NCBI GenBank assembly: GCA_030068075.1
Contig: CM057837.1
Location: forward strand, 19,623,691 to 19,687,690
DNA: 64,000 nucleotides
Reading direction: 5' to 3'
Source: Paguma larvata
Taxonomy: Eukaryota > Chordata > Mammalia > Carnivora > Viverridae
The position numbers were made by a program, and so were the translations under genes. The notes under the pieces were generated by a model. The model was not told where the DNA came from, made no database searches, and worked only from the letters and a program-made list of their open reading frames with translations. Positions 22,633-33,515 of the stretch are shown piece after piece (within the stretch, counting starts at the first letter, position 1; every line of letters starts with the position of its first letter).

Positions 22633-23359
22633 CTCTAGTTTTCTTAAGATGGATGGATAGATTATCGCTATGATGGTCTTCTTCTTTTCTCGTGAATACA
22701 GTTCAGGGCTGTGTATTTTCCTCTAGGCACTGGTTTCACTGTATCCCACAAATCTCAGTAAGTTGTATTGTGAATTCTGTTCAAAATATTTTTACATTTC
22801 TCTTGGCACTTCCTCTGGGACACATGGATTATTTAGAAGGGTGTTGCTTAAATTTCAAATATTTATTATTGATTTCTAGTTTAATTCCTTTGCGGTCCAT
22901 GATGTTAATTCTTTTAAGTCTATTAAGATGTGTTTGGTGGCCTGGAATGTGGTCCACCTTGCTGAATATTCTATACAAGCTTGGGAAGAATGTCCATGTT
23001 GCCATTGTGGGAGGGAGTATTTGATAAATGGCAATTAGATCAAGTTGATTGATAGTATGAGTCAGGTCTATTATATCCTTATTGATTTTATGTCTACTTT
23101 GGTCTATCAGTTACTGACTGGGAAGTGTTTAGCTCTAACTTTAACAGTGGATTTGTCTGTTTCTCCATTCATTTGTATCCAATTTTGCCTCATGTATTTT
23201 GATGCTCTGTTGTTAAGTGCATATGTTTTCAGGACTGTTATGTCTTCTTAGATAATTAACTCGTTTGTCATTATGTAGTTCCCCTGATAATTTTCCTTGT
23301 TTTAAAATCTGCTTTGTTTGAAATTAATGTAGCTACTCCAACTTTCTTCAGAATAGTTA

Positions 23360-23573
23360 TTTTTTTTGTTTTGTTTTTATTTTTTTAAATATTTTATTTT
23401 ATAGAGAGCACAAGTGGAGGAGAAGGGCAGAGAGGGGGAGAGAGAGAATCTTAAGCAGGCTCCACACTCAGCACAGAGATCAAAGCAGGGCTTGATCCCA
23501 TAACCCTGGGATCATGACCTGAACTGAAATCAGGAGTTGGACACTCAATGGACTGAGCCACCCAGGTGACCCT
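23360..23573 (-). mobile_element. Carnivore SINE, older type, with duplication
   Basis: AGAATAGTTA occurs immediately left (23,350-23,359) and right (23,574-23,583). The body includes ATAACCCTGGGATCATGACC. Confidence 0.94.
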
Positions 23574-23880
23574 AGAATAGTTAATAATGTCTTTTTTTTT
23601 TTCCATTCTTTTACATTGAACTTTATAGTTAATTTCACATAGACAACATATATTTGGGTCCTATTTTCCTCTTACAATCTCTGTCTTTAATTATAATTTA
23701 AACAATTCATATTTAATGCGATTATTGATGTATTTGGATTAATATTGATGTCTACTATGTTTGTAACTGTTTTCCACTCATTGTCAGAGCTGCTTTTCTG
23801 ATCTGAACATTTCAAATGATTATATTGTATCTATTCTCTTAGTGTATCAATTATACTTCTCTTAAAAATGTTAATGGTTG

Positions 23881-24066
23881 GGGCACCCGGGTGGCTCAGT
23901 TGGTTGAGCATCCAACTTTGGCTCAGGTCATGATCTCGCAGTTTGTGGGTTCAAGCCCCGCATCAGGCTCGCTGCCGTCAGCACAGAGCCTGCTTCAGAT
24001 CCTCTGTCCCCCTCTGTCTGCCCCTCACCAGCTCGCGTTCTCTCTCTCAAAAATAAACATTAAAAA
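23881..24066 (+). mobile_element. Carnivore SINE, sense
   Basis: The head starts GGGCACCCGGGTGGCTCAGT and the tail is AAAAATAAACATTAAAAATG. A TTAATGGTTG duplication lies at both ends. There is a small internal deletion in the CT-rich part. Confidence 0.94.
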
Positions 24067-24871
24067 TGTTTTAATGGTTGCTTTATGAGGTTACAATATT
24101 TTTTAAATACAGTATTCATTTTCATTTTTAAACAACTTAAGTCTACTTACAAATAACATTATTCCACTTTATATATATCGAGGTTATTTTATAAATGAGA
24201 ATTCCCAGCTTCTCCCTCTCATCCTGTGACATCGTTGTCATCCGGCTTACTTCCCATTTGTGGTAATCAGTGAAGACATTGTGCTATTGCTATTTCAAAC
24301 AAATGGTTGTCTCTTAGATCAATTAAAAATATGAAAAAGAAAAGATTTTGCTTTACCTTCATTTTTTCCTTTTCCAGTGCGCTTTTTTTCTTAATGTAGA
24401 CCCATATTTTTGACCTCTATCATTTTCTGTGTGAGAAAATCTTTTAATGTGTTTTATTGGACAGGCGATGAATTTCCTCAGTTTGTGTTTATCTGAGATG
24501 ATTTTTCACTTTCCCTTTGGAGGAGTAATTTCTCTGAATTTAGAATTCTAGATCGGTGTTTTTTTGTTCTTTTAACAGAAAATGTTTCTCTTCATTCTCT
24601 CATTCTTGCATGGATTCTGAGGAAGTATCTGCTAAAATTCTTATTTTTGTTCACCTGTAGGTGAGGTGGTTGTTTCCTTTCCTCTAGCTTCTTTCAGGAT
24701 TTTCTCTCTCTCATTGCTTTTCGGCATTTTGAATATGACACGATTATTTCTGTGTAGGTGTTTTGGTATTTATTGTACTTAATGGGCTCTGAGATTCTGG
24801 AACTGTGGTTTGGTATCTGTTATTAATTTTGGTAAGTTCTTCACCATTATTATTCAAATATTCTATTCCAT

Positions 24872-24896
24872 TCTCTCTCTCTCTCTCTCTCTCTCT
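24872..24896. repeat. (CT)n microsatellite
   Basis: About 12 uninterrupted CT units lie within the L1-derived sequence. Confidence 0.95.
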
Positions 24897-25008
24897 TCCT
24901 GAAGATATTTTAATTACACATTTGTTACACCTGTTGAAATTGTGCTGTGACTCTTGGATATTGTGTTTGTTTCATTCTGCATTTTAGTGTGGAAAGCTTC
25001 TCCTGGCC

Positions 25009-25216
25009 TATTTTTTTTAAAGATGGTTTTTAAGTTTATTTTGAGAGAAAGAGAGAGAGAGCAGAGAAAGGGCAGAGAGAGAGAGAGAATCCCAAGCAGG
25101 CTCTGTGTTGTCAGTGCAGAGCCGGATGTGGGGCTCGAACTCACGAACTGTGAGATCATAACTTGAGGGGAAACCAAGAGTTGAGCGCTTAACGGACTGA
25201 CCTGTCCAGTTGCCCC
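25009..25216 (-). mobile_element. Carnivore SINE, diverged
   Basis: The head reads GGACTGACCTGTCCAGTTGC, several changes from consensus, and there is a deletion around the CAGGCTCCAGGCTCTG segment. It is inserted in the 5' part of the long antisense L1. Confidence 0.88.
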
Positions 25217-25544
25217 ATTTCTGACCTGTTTTTAAGCTTACTGATTCTTTCCTTGGCCACGCGCATTCTGCCGATGAACCGATCAGAGACATTCTTCATT
25301 TCTGTTACAATTTTTGATTTCTCGTGTCTCCTTTCAGTTTTTCCTAGAATTTCCATTTCGCTGCTTACATTGCTCCTCTGTTCTTGTCTGCTGTCCACTT
25401 TTTCCGTTAGAACCCTTCAACATTAATGGTAATTATTTTACATTCTCTGCCGGTAACTCCAGCTTCTGTGTTACACCGGAATCTGGTTCTCTTCAGACTG
25501 TGTTTTTTCTTGCTGTTGTCTTTGCCTTGTAATTAGTTTAAAGC

Positions 25545-25710
25545 ACGTGATTCAGTGGCACGACACGCGTTCGCGATGTTGCGCGGTGGTCACCGGGTAC
25601 AAACAGGGCGGCATTTGCAGGACACTGGACGAAGGTGACCTAAGCAAGGCCGGAGTGAGCCGGGTGGGCTCCGCACCGCGTCGCAGGCCCAGTCCTGTCC
25701 GGCAGAGTGG
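25545..25710. other. Short CpG-dense patch
   Basis: About 17 CpGs occur in 25,561-25,710, which is near 65% G+C, with runs such as ACACGCGTTCGCGATG. The left 60 bases also look like a mutated antisense L1 3'-UTR phrase ('attcagtggcattaag...gttgtgcaaccatcacc'). It is too short for standard CpG-island criteria, and no splice site or frame supports an exon. Confidence 0.5.
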
Positions 25711-25920
25711 CAGCCAGCTGAGTCTTGAGTGAATAAATGGAAAGAACCGATACCCGTTTGGCTTTTCTTGCTTGAGGAGGCCGTATTTGGCTTTAACTTT
25801 TTCAGGGCGAGCGCTGCAAGCCTTGTTACTTCGCCTAGGGCATCTCCAACTTCAGTGAGCATCGGAGTCCTTGGGGTTGTGAAAACTGCGTGTCTGGATT
25901 GGATTCTGAGATTCTACATT

Positions 25921-26350
25921 TTTTAAAAAAATTATTTTTTTAAATTTTTTTTTAATGTTTATTCATCTTTGAGACAGAGAGAGACAGAGCATGAATGGGG
26001 GAGGGGCAGAGAGAGAGGGAGACACAGAATCTGAAGCAGGCTCCAGGCTCTGAGCTGTCAGCACAGAGCCCGATGCGGGGCTCGAACTCACAGACCGTGA
26101 GATCATGACCTGAGCCGAAGTCAGATGCCCAACCGACTGAGCCACCCAGGCGCCCCAAAAAAATTATTTTGAGCAGGACAGAGACAGCGCGAGTCGGGGA
26201 GGTGCAGAGAGCGGGAGACAGAATCCCAAGGAGGCTCCTGCTGTCAGCGCAGAGCCCGACGTGGGGCTGGAACTCAGGAAACTGTGAGATCACGACCTGA
26301 GCCAAAACCAAGAGCCGGACGCTCAACTGACTGAGCCCCCCAGACGCCCT
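25921..26350 (-). mobile_element. Older carnivore SINE split by a younger one
   Basis: The outer element consists of its A-tail side (25,921-25,938) and its body and head (26,157-26,350). Outer flanks CTGAGATTCTACATT (25,906-25,920) and CTGAGACCCTGCGTT (26,349-26,363) are an eroded direct repeat. The inner SINE landed in the outer element's A-rich tail. Confidence 0.9.
25939..26156 (-). mobile_element. Young feliform SINE nested in an older SINE
   Basis: Near-consensus body and head, flanked on both sides by AAAAAATTATTTT of the host SINE tail. Its lower divergence agrees with its later insertion. Confidence 0.95.
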
Positions 26351-26364
26351 GAGACCCTGCGTTT

Positions 26365-27290
26365 CTAAACACAGGGTTTCTAGGGTGATGCTGACAGTGG
26401 GCTGCACTTGGCGGGCTCTGACTCCGCCCACTCTCGGGCTTTGTATTTAATGCCCTTGAGAACTGGGTGGTTTCCTGAGTGAACCAGCCACCCGGGTCTG
26501 GTCAGCCAGCTTCTCCGGATACAGGTGCACTGCAGCTGGAATGGCAGCAGGATAAGACACGTATCCCCCTTGGGCCACAGTGGCTCCCTTGGACCCTCTG
26601 AAGGATTGTTAAAGCCACAAATATAAGTAGCTGGCGCTTACACCAGGTCCCCTCAAGGTCAGGATGGTGTAAAGCCAGGTGAGGACATCGTGCGGCCCAA
26701 ACTCTCTCCTCCACACCCCAGAAGGACCCGCAAAGGGACTCTGTTCACTCCGTGAACTTTGGAGCTACCTTGTCAGGGCATCATATTTTCACATTTCTTC
26801 TTCCCCGAATCGCCCTCCCCAGAAATCTTCCAAAAGGAAGATGTATATTTTAGATTATTAGCCACAGAGGTTTGATATCAGCCTCTTCTCCTGGTTACAG
26901 CCCGGGAGCCGGAGAGGCATCTGATGCTGAAGAGTCTTCTGGGCGAGAAGTTCCGCTTCCCACAAGTTACTGGGCTAGAAAGCGGCCGTTGTCCTCAGAC
27001 GCTGATCCCTGAGGATCTTGTAGGGCGGGACGCCAGCCGGCGGCCGGGGCTCGTTATCCCGCTCTTGCCCCCGGCGCACACTCAGTGGGTGCTCGGAAGA
27101 CTTAATATTCAGAACAATGCCGCTCGTTCCATCCGTGTACTTTCCTGGGTGAGAGGCCAGAATGCCACACGTGTTGGCCAGAGGAATTCGCACCAGGAGC
27201 ACAAGTCCCTGGGGCTGAAAATGCGTCCGGGAAGTCAGACCAGCCTCCCTTCTGTCAAACCTGGCCATTCCAAATGCGGACCGTCGTTGT
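26365..27290. other. Unique GC-rich sequence
   Basis: No repeat is recognised. Overlapping 122- and 111-codon frames on opposite strands (26,924-27,310) carry no recognisable domain. CpGs cluster modestly near 27,000-27,070. Confidence 0.4.
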
Positions 27291-27303
27291 AAGGAACTTT
27301 CGA

Positions 27304-27530
27304 GGGGCACCTGGGTGGCTCAGTCGGTTAAGCCGCCGACTTCAGTGCAGGTCATGATCTCACGGTCTGTGAGTTCGAGCCCCGCGTTGGGCTCTGTGCT
27401 GATGGCTCATCAGAGCCTGGAGCCTGCTTCGGATTCGGCGTCTCCCTCTCTCTCTGCCCTCTCCTGCTCACGTTCTGTCTCTATGTCTCTCAAAAATAAA
27501 TAAACGTTAAAAAATTAAAAAAAAAAAAAA
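27304..27530 (+). mobile_element. Feliform SINE, sense, intact Pol III boxes
   Basis: A-box TGGCTCAGTCGG (27,316-27,327) and B-box GTTCGAGCCCC (27,373-27,383) are both perfect, and the A-tail ends in 16 A. Duplication AAGGAACTTTCGA / AAGAACGTTCGA flanks it. There is a 4-base CATC insertion in the body (GGCTCATCAGAGCC). Confidence 0.97.
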
Positions 27531-27542
27531 AAGAACGTTCGA

Positions 27543-28570
27543 ACAGATGCAATTCTGCGTCTGTTCACGGTGGCCTTGTAAGTGGTGAAAACCTTCACCA
27601 CTAAGATCTTATGCTCCGAAGAAACAATTGCAACTCCTAACGTATATTGCACTAACCTCAGAAATAGAGTGTGTGAACTTGTAGACTCTAGGCATTTGGC
27701 ACATCAGCGAGTTCTTAGATACAGTCACAGGCAGGAATGAAACCCTCTTCCGCCCCACCCTTCCTCCCCGCCCTGCACCGGTGGGTGGACGGACACCATT
27801 AGTACAGGCTGTGCGAGAACTCCAGGGCTGGGACTCCCTGGGACCCCTGGGTTTCTGTGATCGAGGAGTTTCCCTGGAGCTCCAGGATGCCTCGCATGTC
27901 CCAGATTCTCCTCTCCACCCGCAGCCTGGCGTCCCCCCGAGTGTCTAGCAGCGGGTGACGGTCTCATTCCTGTCTGGGAGGACCACAGGCTCACAGTCAC
28001 GTGGGGTCTAAAGGTCCCTTCATCTTTCCCAAGAGCCCATGGGACTCCCGGTTCCAAATGCTTTTGCCCAGAAAGATCAAGATTCACCTGAATGCCTCTT
28101 CCCTGGAGTCCCTGGGCCCTGGGACCCCAGACTTCGGTTTGCTCGAGAAGATTTAAAATGTCACAGCTCTTCTCCTTCACAGGCTTGAAAATCATTTAAT
28201 GTTCGAGTCAGGTTCAGAAACTTGCTCTGTTTGAGAAAGCCGATGACTCTGCTTGTCCTCAGCCCCGAGCTGTTAAATTTACTGCGTCTCTTTTCCTGGA
28301 GGTGTAAAGGAATAAATTAGCATCCTGCTCTCTACTAATTGCTTGATTCCAATTAATCGCCTTTGGGTGTCCAAGCACTGTCTTTTATGTTTGAAGGATT
28401 GGCGGTGGAAACAAATGGGGTGGCTGTTTGGGATTTAAAAAAACCACTCCTTGATGCTAGGGGGATCCAGAAATACCCTGTCGCTGTCCCATCAGCGTGG
28501 ACCATCCCCGACTTGCTTGGGTTTCTACGTTTAGCAAACCTGCTGTGATTGGTTGTCTAGTATACCGTAG
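27543..28570. other. Unique sequence
   Basis: A 156-codon minus frame (27,725-28,195) rich in Gly/Pro/Ser lies here and has no known match. No repeat or RNA feature is recognised. Confidence 0.4.
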
Positions 28571-28880
28571 GGCTGTCTTACCCAGTGTGGAACCCAGCAG
28601 TCACGTGTGGCTGTGAGCACTGGAAATGAGGCGCTCCCCTCCCCGTAGCTGTGCTGTAAGTATGAAATATTCTCCAGATTTAAAAGACTTAGTAGGAAAA
28701 GAATATAAAAATGTGTCATTAAGATTACTTATATGACTATATGCTTTAAGAATAACTTTGGATATGATGGGTGAAAAACAGTATATCATTAAAATTAACT
28801 CTGCCTGTTTGTTTTTATTGTTAAGTGTGTCTACCCCCAAATTTATAATTATGTGGCTGAGATTACTTCTGTTGGACAGG
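28571..28880 (+). mobile_element. hAT-type non-autonomous DNA transposon (copy 1)
   Basis: The layout CTGTCTTACCCAGTGTGGAA ... CACGTGTGGCTGTGAGCACT, an AT-rich middle, then 'atgtggctgagattacttctgttggaca' has the inverted 'ctgtccaatatggtagccac...tattggacag' ends of a mammalian MER-type hAT element. It aligns well with the copy at 45,387. The exact family name is not settled. Confidence 0.65.
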
Positions 28881-29115
28881 GATGGTCTAGAATGTTCAGG
28901 TTATTGTTCAATTCAGGCAACAATATACACTCTCCGAAAAATGGTGTCAAATCATCCTGGGGCTTGCTCACCCTTCTGGTTGTCTACAGCACAGGGAAGC
29001 TTCCATGACAGAGAAATTACCTTGCACCTCTTTTTAATACCTAGTCTGTAATGCTGTTTGAAGAGTTCTAGCATTTTACCAAATACCTCTGGGAATTTTC
29101 TTTTCTTTTTCTTTT

Positions 29116-29335
29116 TTGTAAATGTTTATTTATTTTTGAGAGGGAGAGGGAGGGAGGGAGGGACAAAGCACGAGTGGGGGAGGGGCGGAGAGAGAGGGAG
29201 ACACAGAATCCTAAGCAGGCTCCAGGCTCTGAACTGTCAGCAGAGAGCCCCGTGTGGGGCTTGAACTCACGAACCGTGACATCGTGACCTGAGCTGGAGT
29301 CCGATGCTTAACTGACAGAGCCACCCAGGTGCCCT
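29116..29335 (-). mobile_element. Feliform SINE
   Basis: The GA-rich segment is expanded to GAGGGAGGGAGGGAC. The head carries GACAGAGCCACCCAGGTGCC. Flanks CTGGGAATTTTC and CTGGAATAAC are a short, imperfect repeat. Confidence 0.94.
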
Positions 29336-29621
29336 GGAATAACATTTTGTAATACATATTTATGACCTGGGAAAAGCTGGCCAAGTTTCAAAAATGTAGA
29401 AAATCTCCATTGGAAAAGATAATAAAATTAAGATCAGGGAAGTATTAATGTGTAAATAAGAAAGTGTTAAGGGAGTTCTGATTGTAATCTATAAAATCAA
29501 TGAGTTCTGTATGTACTGTAATTGCAATAGCAAACCTCTCTAAGGGCTTCATTGTAGGACATTAGCTCCCTCAAAGCACTTTCCTTCCAGATGCCAGGAA
29601 ACTACTTCTGTGCGTTCCTCC

Positions 29622-29775
29622 AGGGTTTTTAGATTTAGCAAATGAAAATACAGGATGCCCAGTTAAATGTGAATATCAGATAAACGATGAATAATTTTTA
29701 GTGCAAGTGTGTGCCATAAAGCATTGGGGTTTTGCTTTTACTAAAAATGATTTGTTGTTAATTTGAAACAAAGAA
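29622..29775. mobile_element. Palindromic MITE-like DNA transposon remnant
   Basis: 'agatttagcaaatgaaaatacaggatgcccagttaaa' followed by AACGATGAATAATTTTTAGT and, after a short loop, the inverted arm TACTAAAAATGATTTGTTGT matches a widespread mammalian palindromic element. I cannot fix its name. Confidence 0.6.
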
Positions 29776-29922
29776 TGTCGGGGAGCCCTCCCTGGTCTTC
29801 CACCCCGGTCTCCTGCGACTCGGGGCTCTGCTGTCTCAGCCCCTGGCGGCACTGTCCCCATGAGTGGGCTCCTAAGCTGGGCACAGCTGCTGCTGCTGCT
29901 CACTCAGGTCCGGGAAGAAGGC

Positions 29923-30558
29923 TGTGGTCGGCGGAATACTGCCCCTGAATATAGTGCTGCCTTAATCCCTGGAACCTGTGGATATGTTCTCTCAGGTGGC
30001 AAAAGGGGCTCTGCCGATGTGATTAAGACTCTTGCCATGGGGAGGGAGTACCTGGGGGGCTCAGTCGGTTAAGCATCTGACTTCAGCACAGGTCATGATC
30101 TCGCCGTTCCGTGGGTTTGAGCCCTGCGTCGGGCAGAGCCTGCTTGGGATCCCTGCTTGGGATGTCTACATCTCTCTCTGCCTCTCCCCTGCTCACGCTC
30201 TCTCTCAAAACTAAATAAAAACATAAAGAAATAAAGACTTTTACCATGGGGAGCTTCCCCTGGAAAAACAGGATGGGCTCAGTGTACTTACAGGGACCTT
30301 CTAAAGGAAAGCAAGAAGGTCAGAGTCAGAGAAGCAGATGTGATGCAGCCAAGGAATGCAGGAACCTTCTAGAAGGTAGAAAGGGTGATGACATAGATTC
30401 TTCCCGCCGAGCCTCCGGAAGAAGCACAGGCCTCGATTTTAGTTCCCTAAGACCCATTCTGGACTTCTGACCTCCAGAAATGAAAGAATATCTTTGTGTT
30501 GTTTTAAGCCACTAAGTTTGTGATAATTTGTTACAGCAGCAAGAGGAAACTAATACAA
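29923..30558 (+). mobile_element. MaLR/MLT1-like LTR, split by a SINE
   Basis: The block has 'taatccctggaacctgtggatatgtt', 'ggcaaaaggggctctgccgatgtgattaag', CAAGGAATGCAGGAACCTTC, 'ggacttctgacctccagaaatg' and the end TTGTTACAGCAGCAAGAGGA AACTAATACAA. This is the order in old mammalian MaLR-like LTRs. The family is named from memory and a related ERVL LTR is possible. Confidence 0.65.
30045..30230 (+). mobile_element. Carnivore SINE inside the LTR, long duplication
   Basis: Flanking copies ATTAAGACTCTTGCCATGGG (30,022 on) and ATAAAGACTTTTACCATGGG (30,231 on) form a duplication of about 23 bp with three differences. The body is shortened at 'ctgcgtcgggcagagcctgc', which lacks the middle segment. 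Confidence 0.95.
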
Positions 30559-31154
30559 AGGGTGAGCTGGGCATTCTCCCTGGTTCCTCTGGGCCCGACA
30601 GCACAGCAAAGACCAGGTTCCGACTCTTAGGACAATGTTAATGATGGATTCATGATCTTTGAAGGCGGGAAGAATCACATCCAGCTGCTGTCGACGGCCC
30701 TCTACGGGCCCCCTCCCTAGCTGGGTTCATAGCCTATGTCTGCCTTGCCACTGGTACATGGCCAAGACTAACTGGCCCCAGACCCCAAGGGTAGGAGGCC
30801 ATTTTTTCCCTTTTCCCCTGGTAAGGATAAGAAGTCTCTCCAGGTTTGATCAGGATCAGTGATTTACCCCACCACCTGGCCACAGGACGTGAGGACATTT
30901 CTCCGAGCTGGGCTACCAGGTCTTAAATCCTACCTGCCATCCAGGCTGGGCTAGGCTGAGGTGACCCAGTAGTCTTTTCAGCCTCCCTCGGAGGGAGGTG
31001 ACGCATGGGCCTGTGTTTCCTCCCCGCAGACCTTGACATGCTGTCCATGCCTCCCAAAACTGCTGTGGGCACCCACCCACCGCTGTGTCAGAGTGCACGA
31101 GAATGTGTGGACAAAGGGCAGCTAAAATACTGCAGAAAGAAGATCTTTTCTTTA
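30559..31154. other. Unique sequence
   Basis: No repeat, RNA or convincing exon is recognised. Confidence 0.4.
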
Positions 31155-31366
31155 AAAAAATTTTTTTTAATGTTTATTTTTGAGAGAGAGACAGAAAGTG
31201 AGCAGGGGGTTGGGCAGAGAGAGAGAGGGAGACACAGAATCTGAAGCAGGCTCCAGGCTCTGAGCTGTAAGCCCAGAGCCCAATGCAGGGCTTGAACTCA
31301 CAAATTGCAAGACCATGACCTGAGCTGAAGTCCGAGGCCTAACCGACTGAGCCACCCAGGCACCCC
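31155..31366 (-). mobile_element. Feliform SINE
   Basis: The element is full-length, with GAGCTGTAAGCCCAGAGCCC in the body. The head ends GAGCCACCCAGGCACCCC. Downstream is a second T-run (31,373-31,387). Confidence 0.95.
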
Positions 31367-32183
31367 AAAGCACTTTTTTTTTTTTTTAATCACTAATGCT
31401 CTTCAGAGTTGTCAGCTCTGTCTGTCCTCAAAAAATAATAGCATCTTGGAGGACCACACAGAGGTTCTTGGTCCCCAAAGCACGTTTTCTCAGACCCCTT
31501 TCTGGGAGAATCTTTTGGCTTGCAGATGCCGAAGGCCCTCGTCTGGTTTCCCTGGACCAAAGGAACAGACTACATCAACATGCAAATTCAACTCCTGCCT
31601 GGGAAGAAAACTATTCACAACTGTACAAAGCTTTCCCGATTTCTCTTCATCTGGATTCAGAAAACTTTAGTGACCCCTTTCATGTCAGGCTGTCTTGTCA
31701 TGCAGTTCTGGAGTGACATGAACTTGAGCCTGGTCTTCTAGAGCCTAGACTGAGGACTCATCCGGAAACTCAGAGGAAGTGGTTCTGGAGTTCACAGTGG
31801 GGGTAAATCCTGGGTTTACAGAGCAGGGAGGGACCTTGGCCTCAATTGGAAGTCACACCTCTGTGTTACTGGTGGTTAGTTACCTAGTTTCGGTACTCTA
31901 GTATCCTAATATTTTTGTCTGCTTTCAGACATTTTTAAACTTCTTGCTAAAGAGGAAAATACCACTTTTGAGCAAAACTGCCTATGGGGTTGTACATTAC
32001 ACAGAGATGATGCTTAGAAAGCCCATTGGATGACGGTTGCTAGGAGAAAGCTGGAAGAGAAGTCAGTATGTCCTAAGATCTCCTGTTCGTGGGCAGGGGA
32101 GGAGAGAGAAGGGAAGACGGAGCCCTAAGGCCTTGTAACTTCCAGTGAAGATGCTGCCGGTTCCCATCACCCTCGTTTCTTAT
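31367..32183. other. Unique sequence
   Basis: Three overlapping + frames (74-106 codons, 31,396-31,741) occupy the same DNA in different phases, which argues against coding. No repeat is recognised. Confidence 0.4.
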
Positions 32184-32199
32184 AGAATATTCCATAAGA

Positions 32200-32413
32200 G
32201 GGGCTCCTGGGTGGCTTAGTTTGTTAAGCTTCTGACTCGGCTCAGGTCACGATCTCATGGTTCATGGGTTCAAGCCCCGCATCAGGCTCTGTGCTGACAG
32301 CTCAGAGCCTGGAGCCTGCTTAGGATTCTGTGTCTCCCTCTCTCTGTGCCCCTCCCTGCTCGCACTCTGTCTCTCTCTCTCTCTCTCAAAAATAAATAAA
32401 TATTAAAAAAAAA
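32200..32413 (+). mobile_element. Feliform SINE, sense
   Basis: Duplication AGAATATTCCATA (32,184-32,196) / AGAATATACCGTA (32,414-32,426). The A-box is TGGCTTAGTTTG, so the internal promoter is weakened. Confidence 0.95.
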
Positions 32414-32699
32414 AGAATATACCGTAGGATTCCATAGGGCTGGGAACACTGGCCATCTGACATATTGTAGTCCATACTGAGAAAGTGAGAGGAAAAAACA
32501 TCCTGCAGAAGAAACAGGGACTTCACTGTTCATTGCTTACGTGCCTTGCCCAAAGTAAAGCCTTTCAAAGGACAGATTAGGGGTGGCAGGGGGGCGTGAG
32601 AAGCTCTGCTGAGGGTAACGGCAGATTTCCCAAATCAGGAAAGAATTCGTATGGAAAAAATTTCCCAGGGCAAAACGTTTCTTTTTGAAAATTAATGAT

Positions 32700-32909
32700 G
32701 GGGCGCCTGGGTGGCTCAATTGGTTAAGTGTCCAACGTCGGCCCAGGTCATGATCTCGTGGCTCATGAGTTTGAGGCTGGCATTGGGTTCTCTAGTGTCA
32801 GCACAAGAACCCACTTTGGACCCTCTGTCCCCCACCCCACCTCTCTCTGCCGCTCCCCAACTTGTGCTCGCTCACTCTCTCTCTATAAAAAATAAACATT
32901 TAAAAATAC
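32700..32909 (+). mobile_element. Feliform SINE, sense, arm of an inverted pair
   Basis: The head GGGGCGCCTGGGTGGCTCAA is followed by a diverged body. Flanks GAAAATTAATGATG and GAAAATGGTAATG are a worn duplication. The minus-strand SINE starting at 32,948 lies under 40 bp downstream. Confidence 0.94.
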
Positions 32910-32947
32910 AAGAAGAAGAAAATGGTAATGCCAAAAAACAGACTTAA

Positions 32948-33130
32948 AATTTTTTTTTAATGTTTATTTATTTTTGAGAAAGAGAGAGAGAGTGTGAGTG
33001 GGGCAGGGCAGAGAGAGAGGGAGAGACTGAATCTGAAGCAGGCTCCAGGTTCCAAGCCGTCAGCACAGAGCTCGAACTCATGAACCATGAGATCATGACA
33101 CTTGACCGACTGAGCCACCCAGGTGCCCCC
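32948..33130 (-). mobile_element. Feliform SINE with internal deletions
   Basis: At about 183 bp it is short. Segments are missing in the tRNA-like half between GAGCTCGAACTCATGAACCA and 'cttgaccgactgagccaccc'. Confidence 0.93.
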
Positions 33131-33416
33131 AAAATAGAGACTTTTAAATGCAGGGCATCCCCAAGTGCCACGGAGGGGCCCACTCATGCTCCCTCTTACA
33201 GTGTGCCCATGATTTGGGTAAATTCCTGCTGGGTGCATTCAGCTTCTGCTTCTGTCAGACCCATGGCCTCTCTGCTCCATGCCACCCCGAGTGGCTAGCT
33301 GCCCCTTCCCTTGGTTTCTGCATGTGAGGCCTTTGTGTGGGCAGTGGGCCCGAAGGGAAGTTGAGGGGCGGGCACAGATTTGCAGATCACAGTTAAGCAT
33401 TGATTACCGTGTTCTA

Positions 33417-33479
33417 TTTTTTTTTTTTTGATGTTTATTTTTGAGACAGGAGAGACAGAGCACGAGCAGGGGAGGAGCA

Positions 33480-33515
<36 letters not shown>

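Larger units (their letters stand above)
15970..25535 (-). mobile_element. Near-complete ancient L1 (L1M-type), antisense, heavily interrupted
   Basis: Reading left to right on + gives one continuous antisense L1. The 3' UTR is at 15,990-18,900 (TTTTGAGGAGTACAGGTCGT, TTGGAGAATGGTTTTAGAAA), the ORF2 C-terminus at 18,900-20,470, the RT-core area at 21,040-22,400, and the ORF2 N-terminal part at 22,400-23,870. The upstream/ORF1 part runs at 24,080-25,535 and ends TTCAGACTGTGTTTTTTCTT near 25,495. Inserted within it are two carnivore L1 3' ends (16,860-17,640 and 20,486-21,018), seven SINEs and a CT microsatellite. Frames are broken throughout, so it is inactive. Confidence 0.85.

Noticed and set aside
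24805..24987. Tandem direct repeats suggesting a CRISPR-like array or satellite
   Set aside because: Only a (CT)n microsatellite is present. No regularly spaced repeats occur anywhere in the window, as expected for vertebrate DNA.
27725..28195. 156-codon minus frame in unique DNA
   Set aside because: It is rich in Gly/Pro/Ser as expected for GC-rich chance frames. I see no splice context or family resemblance.
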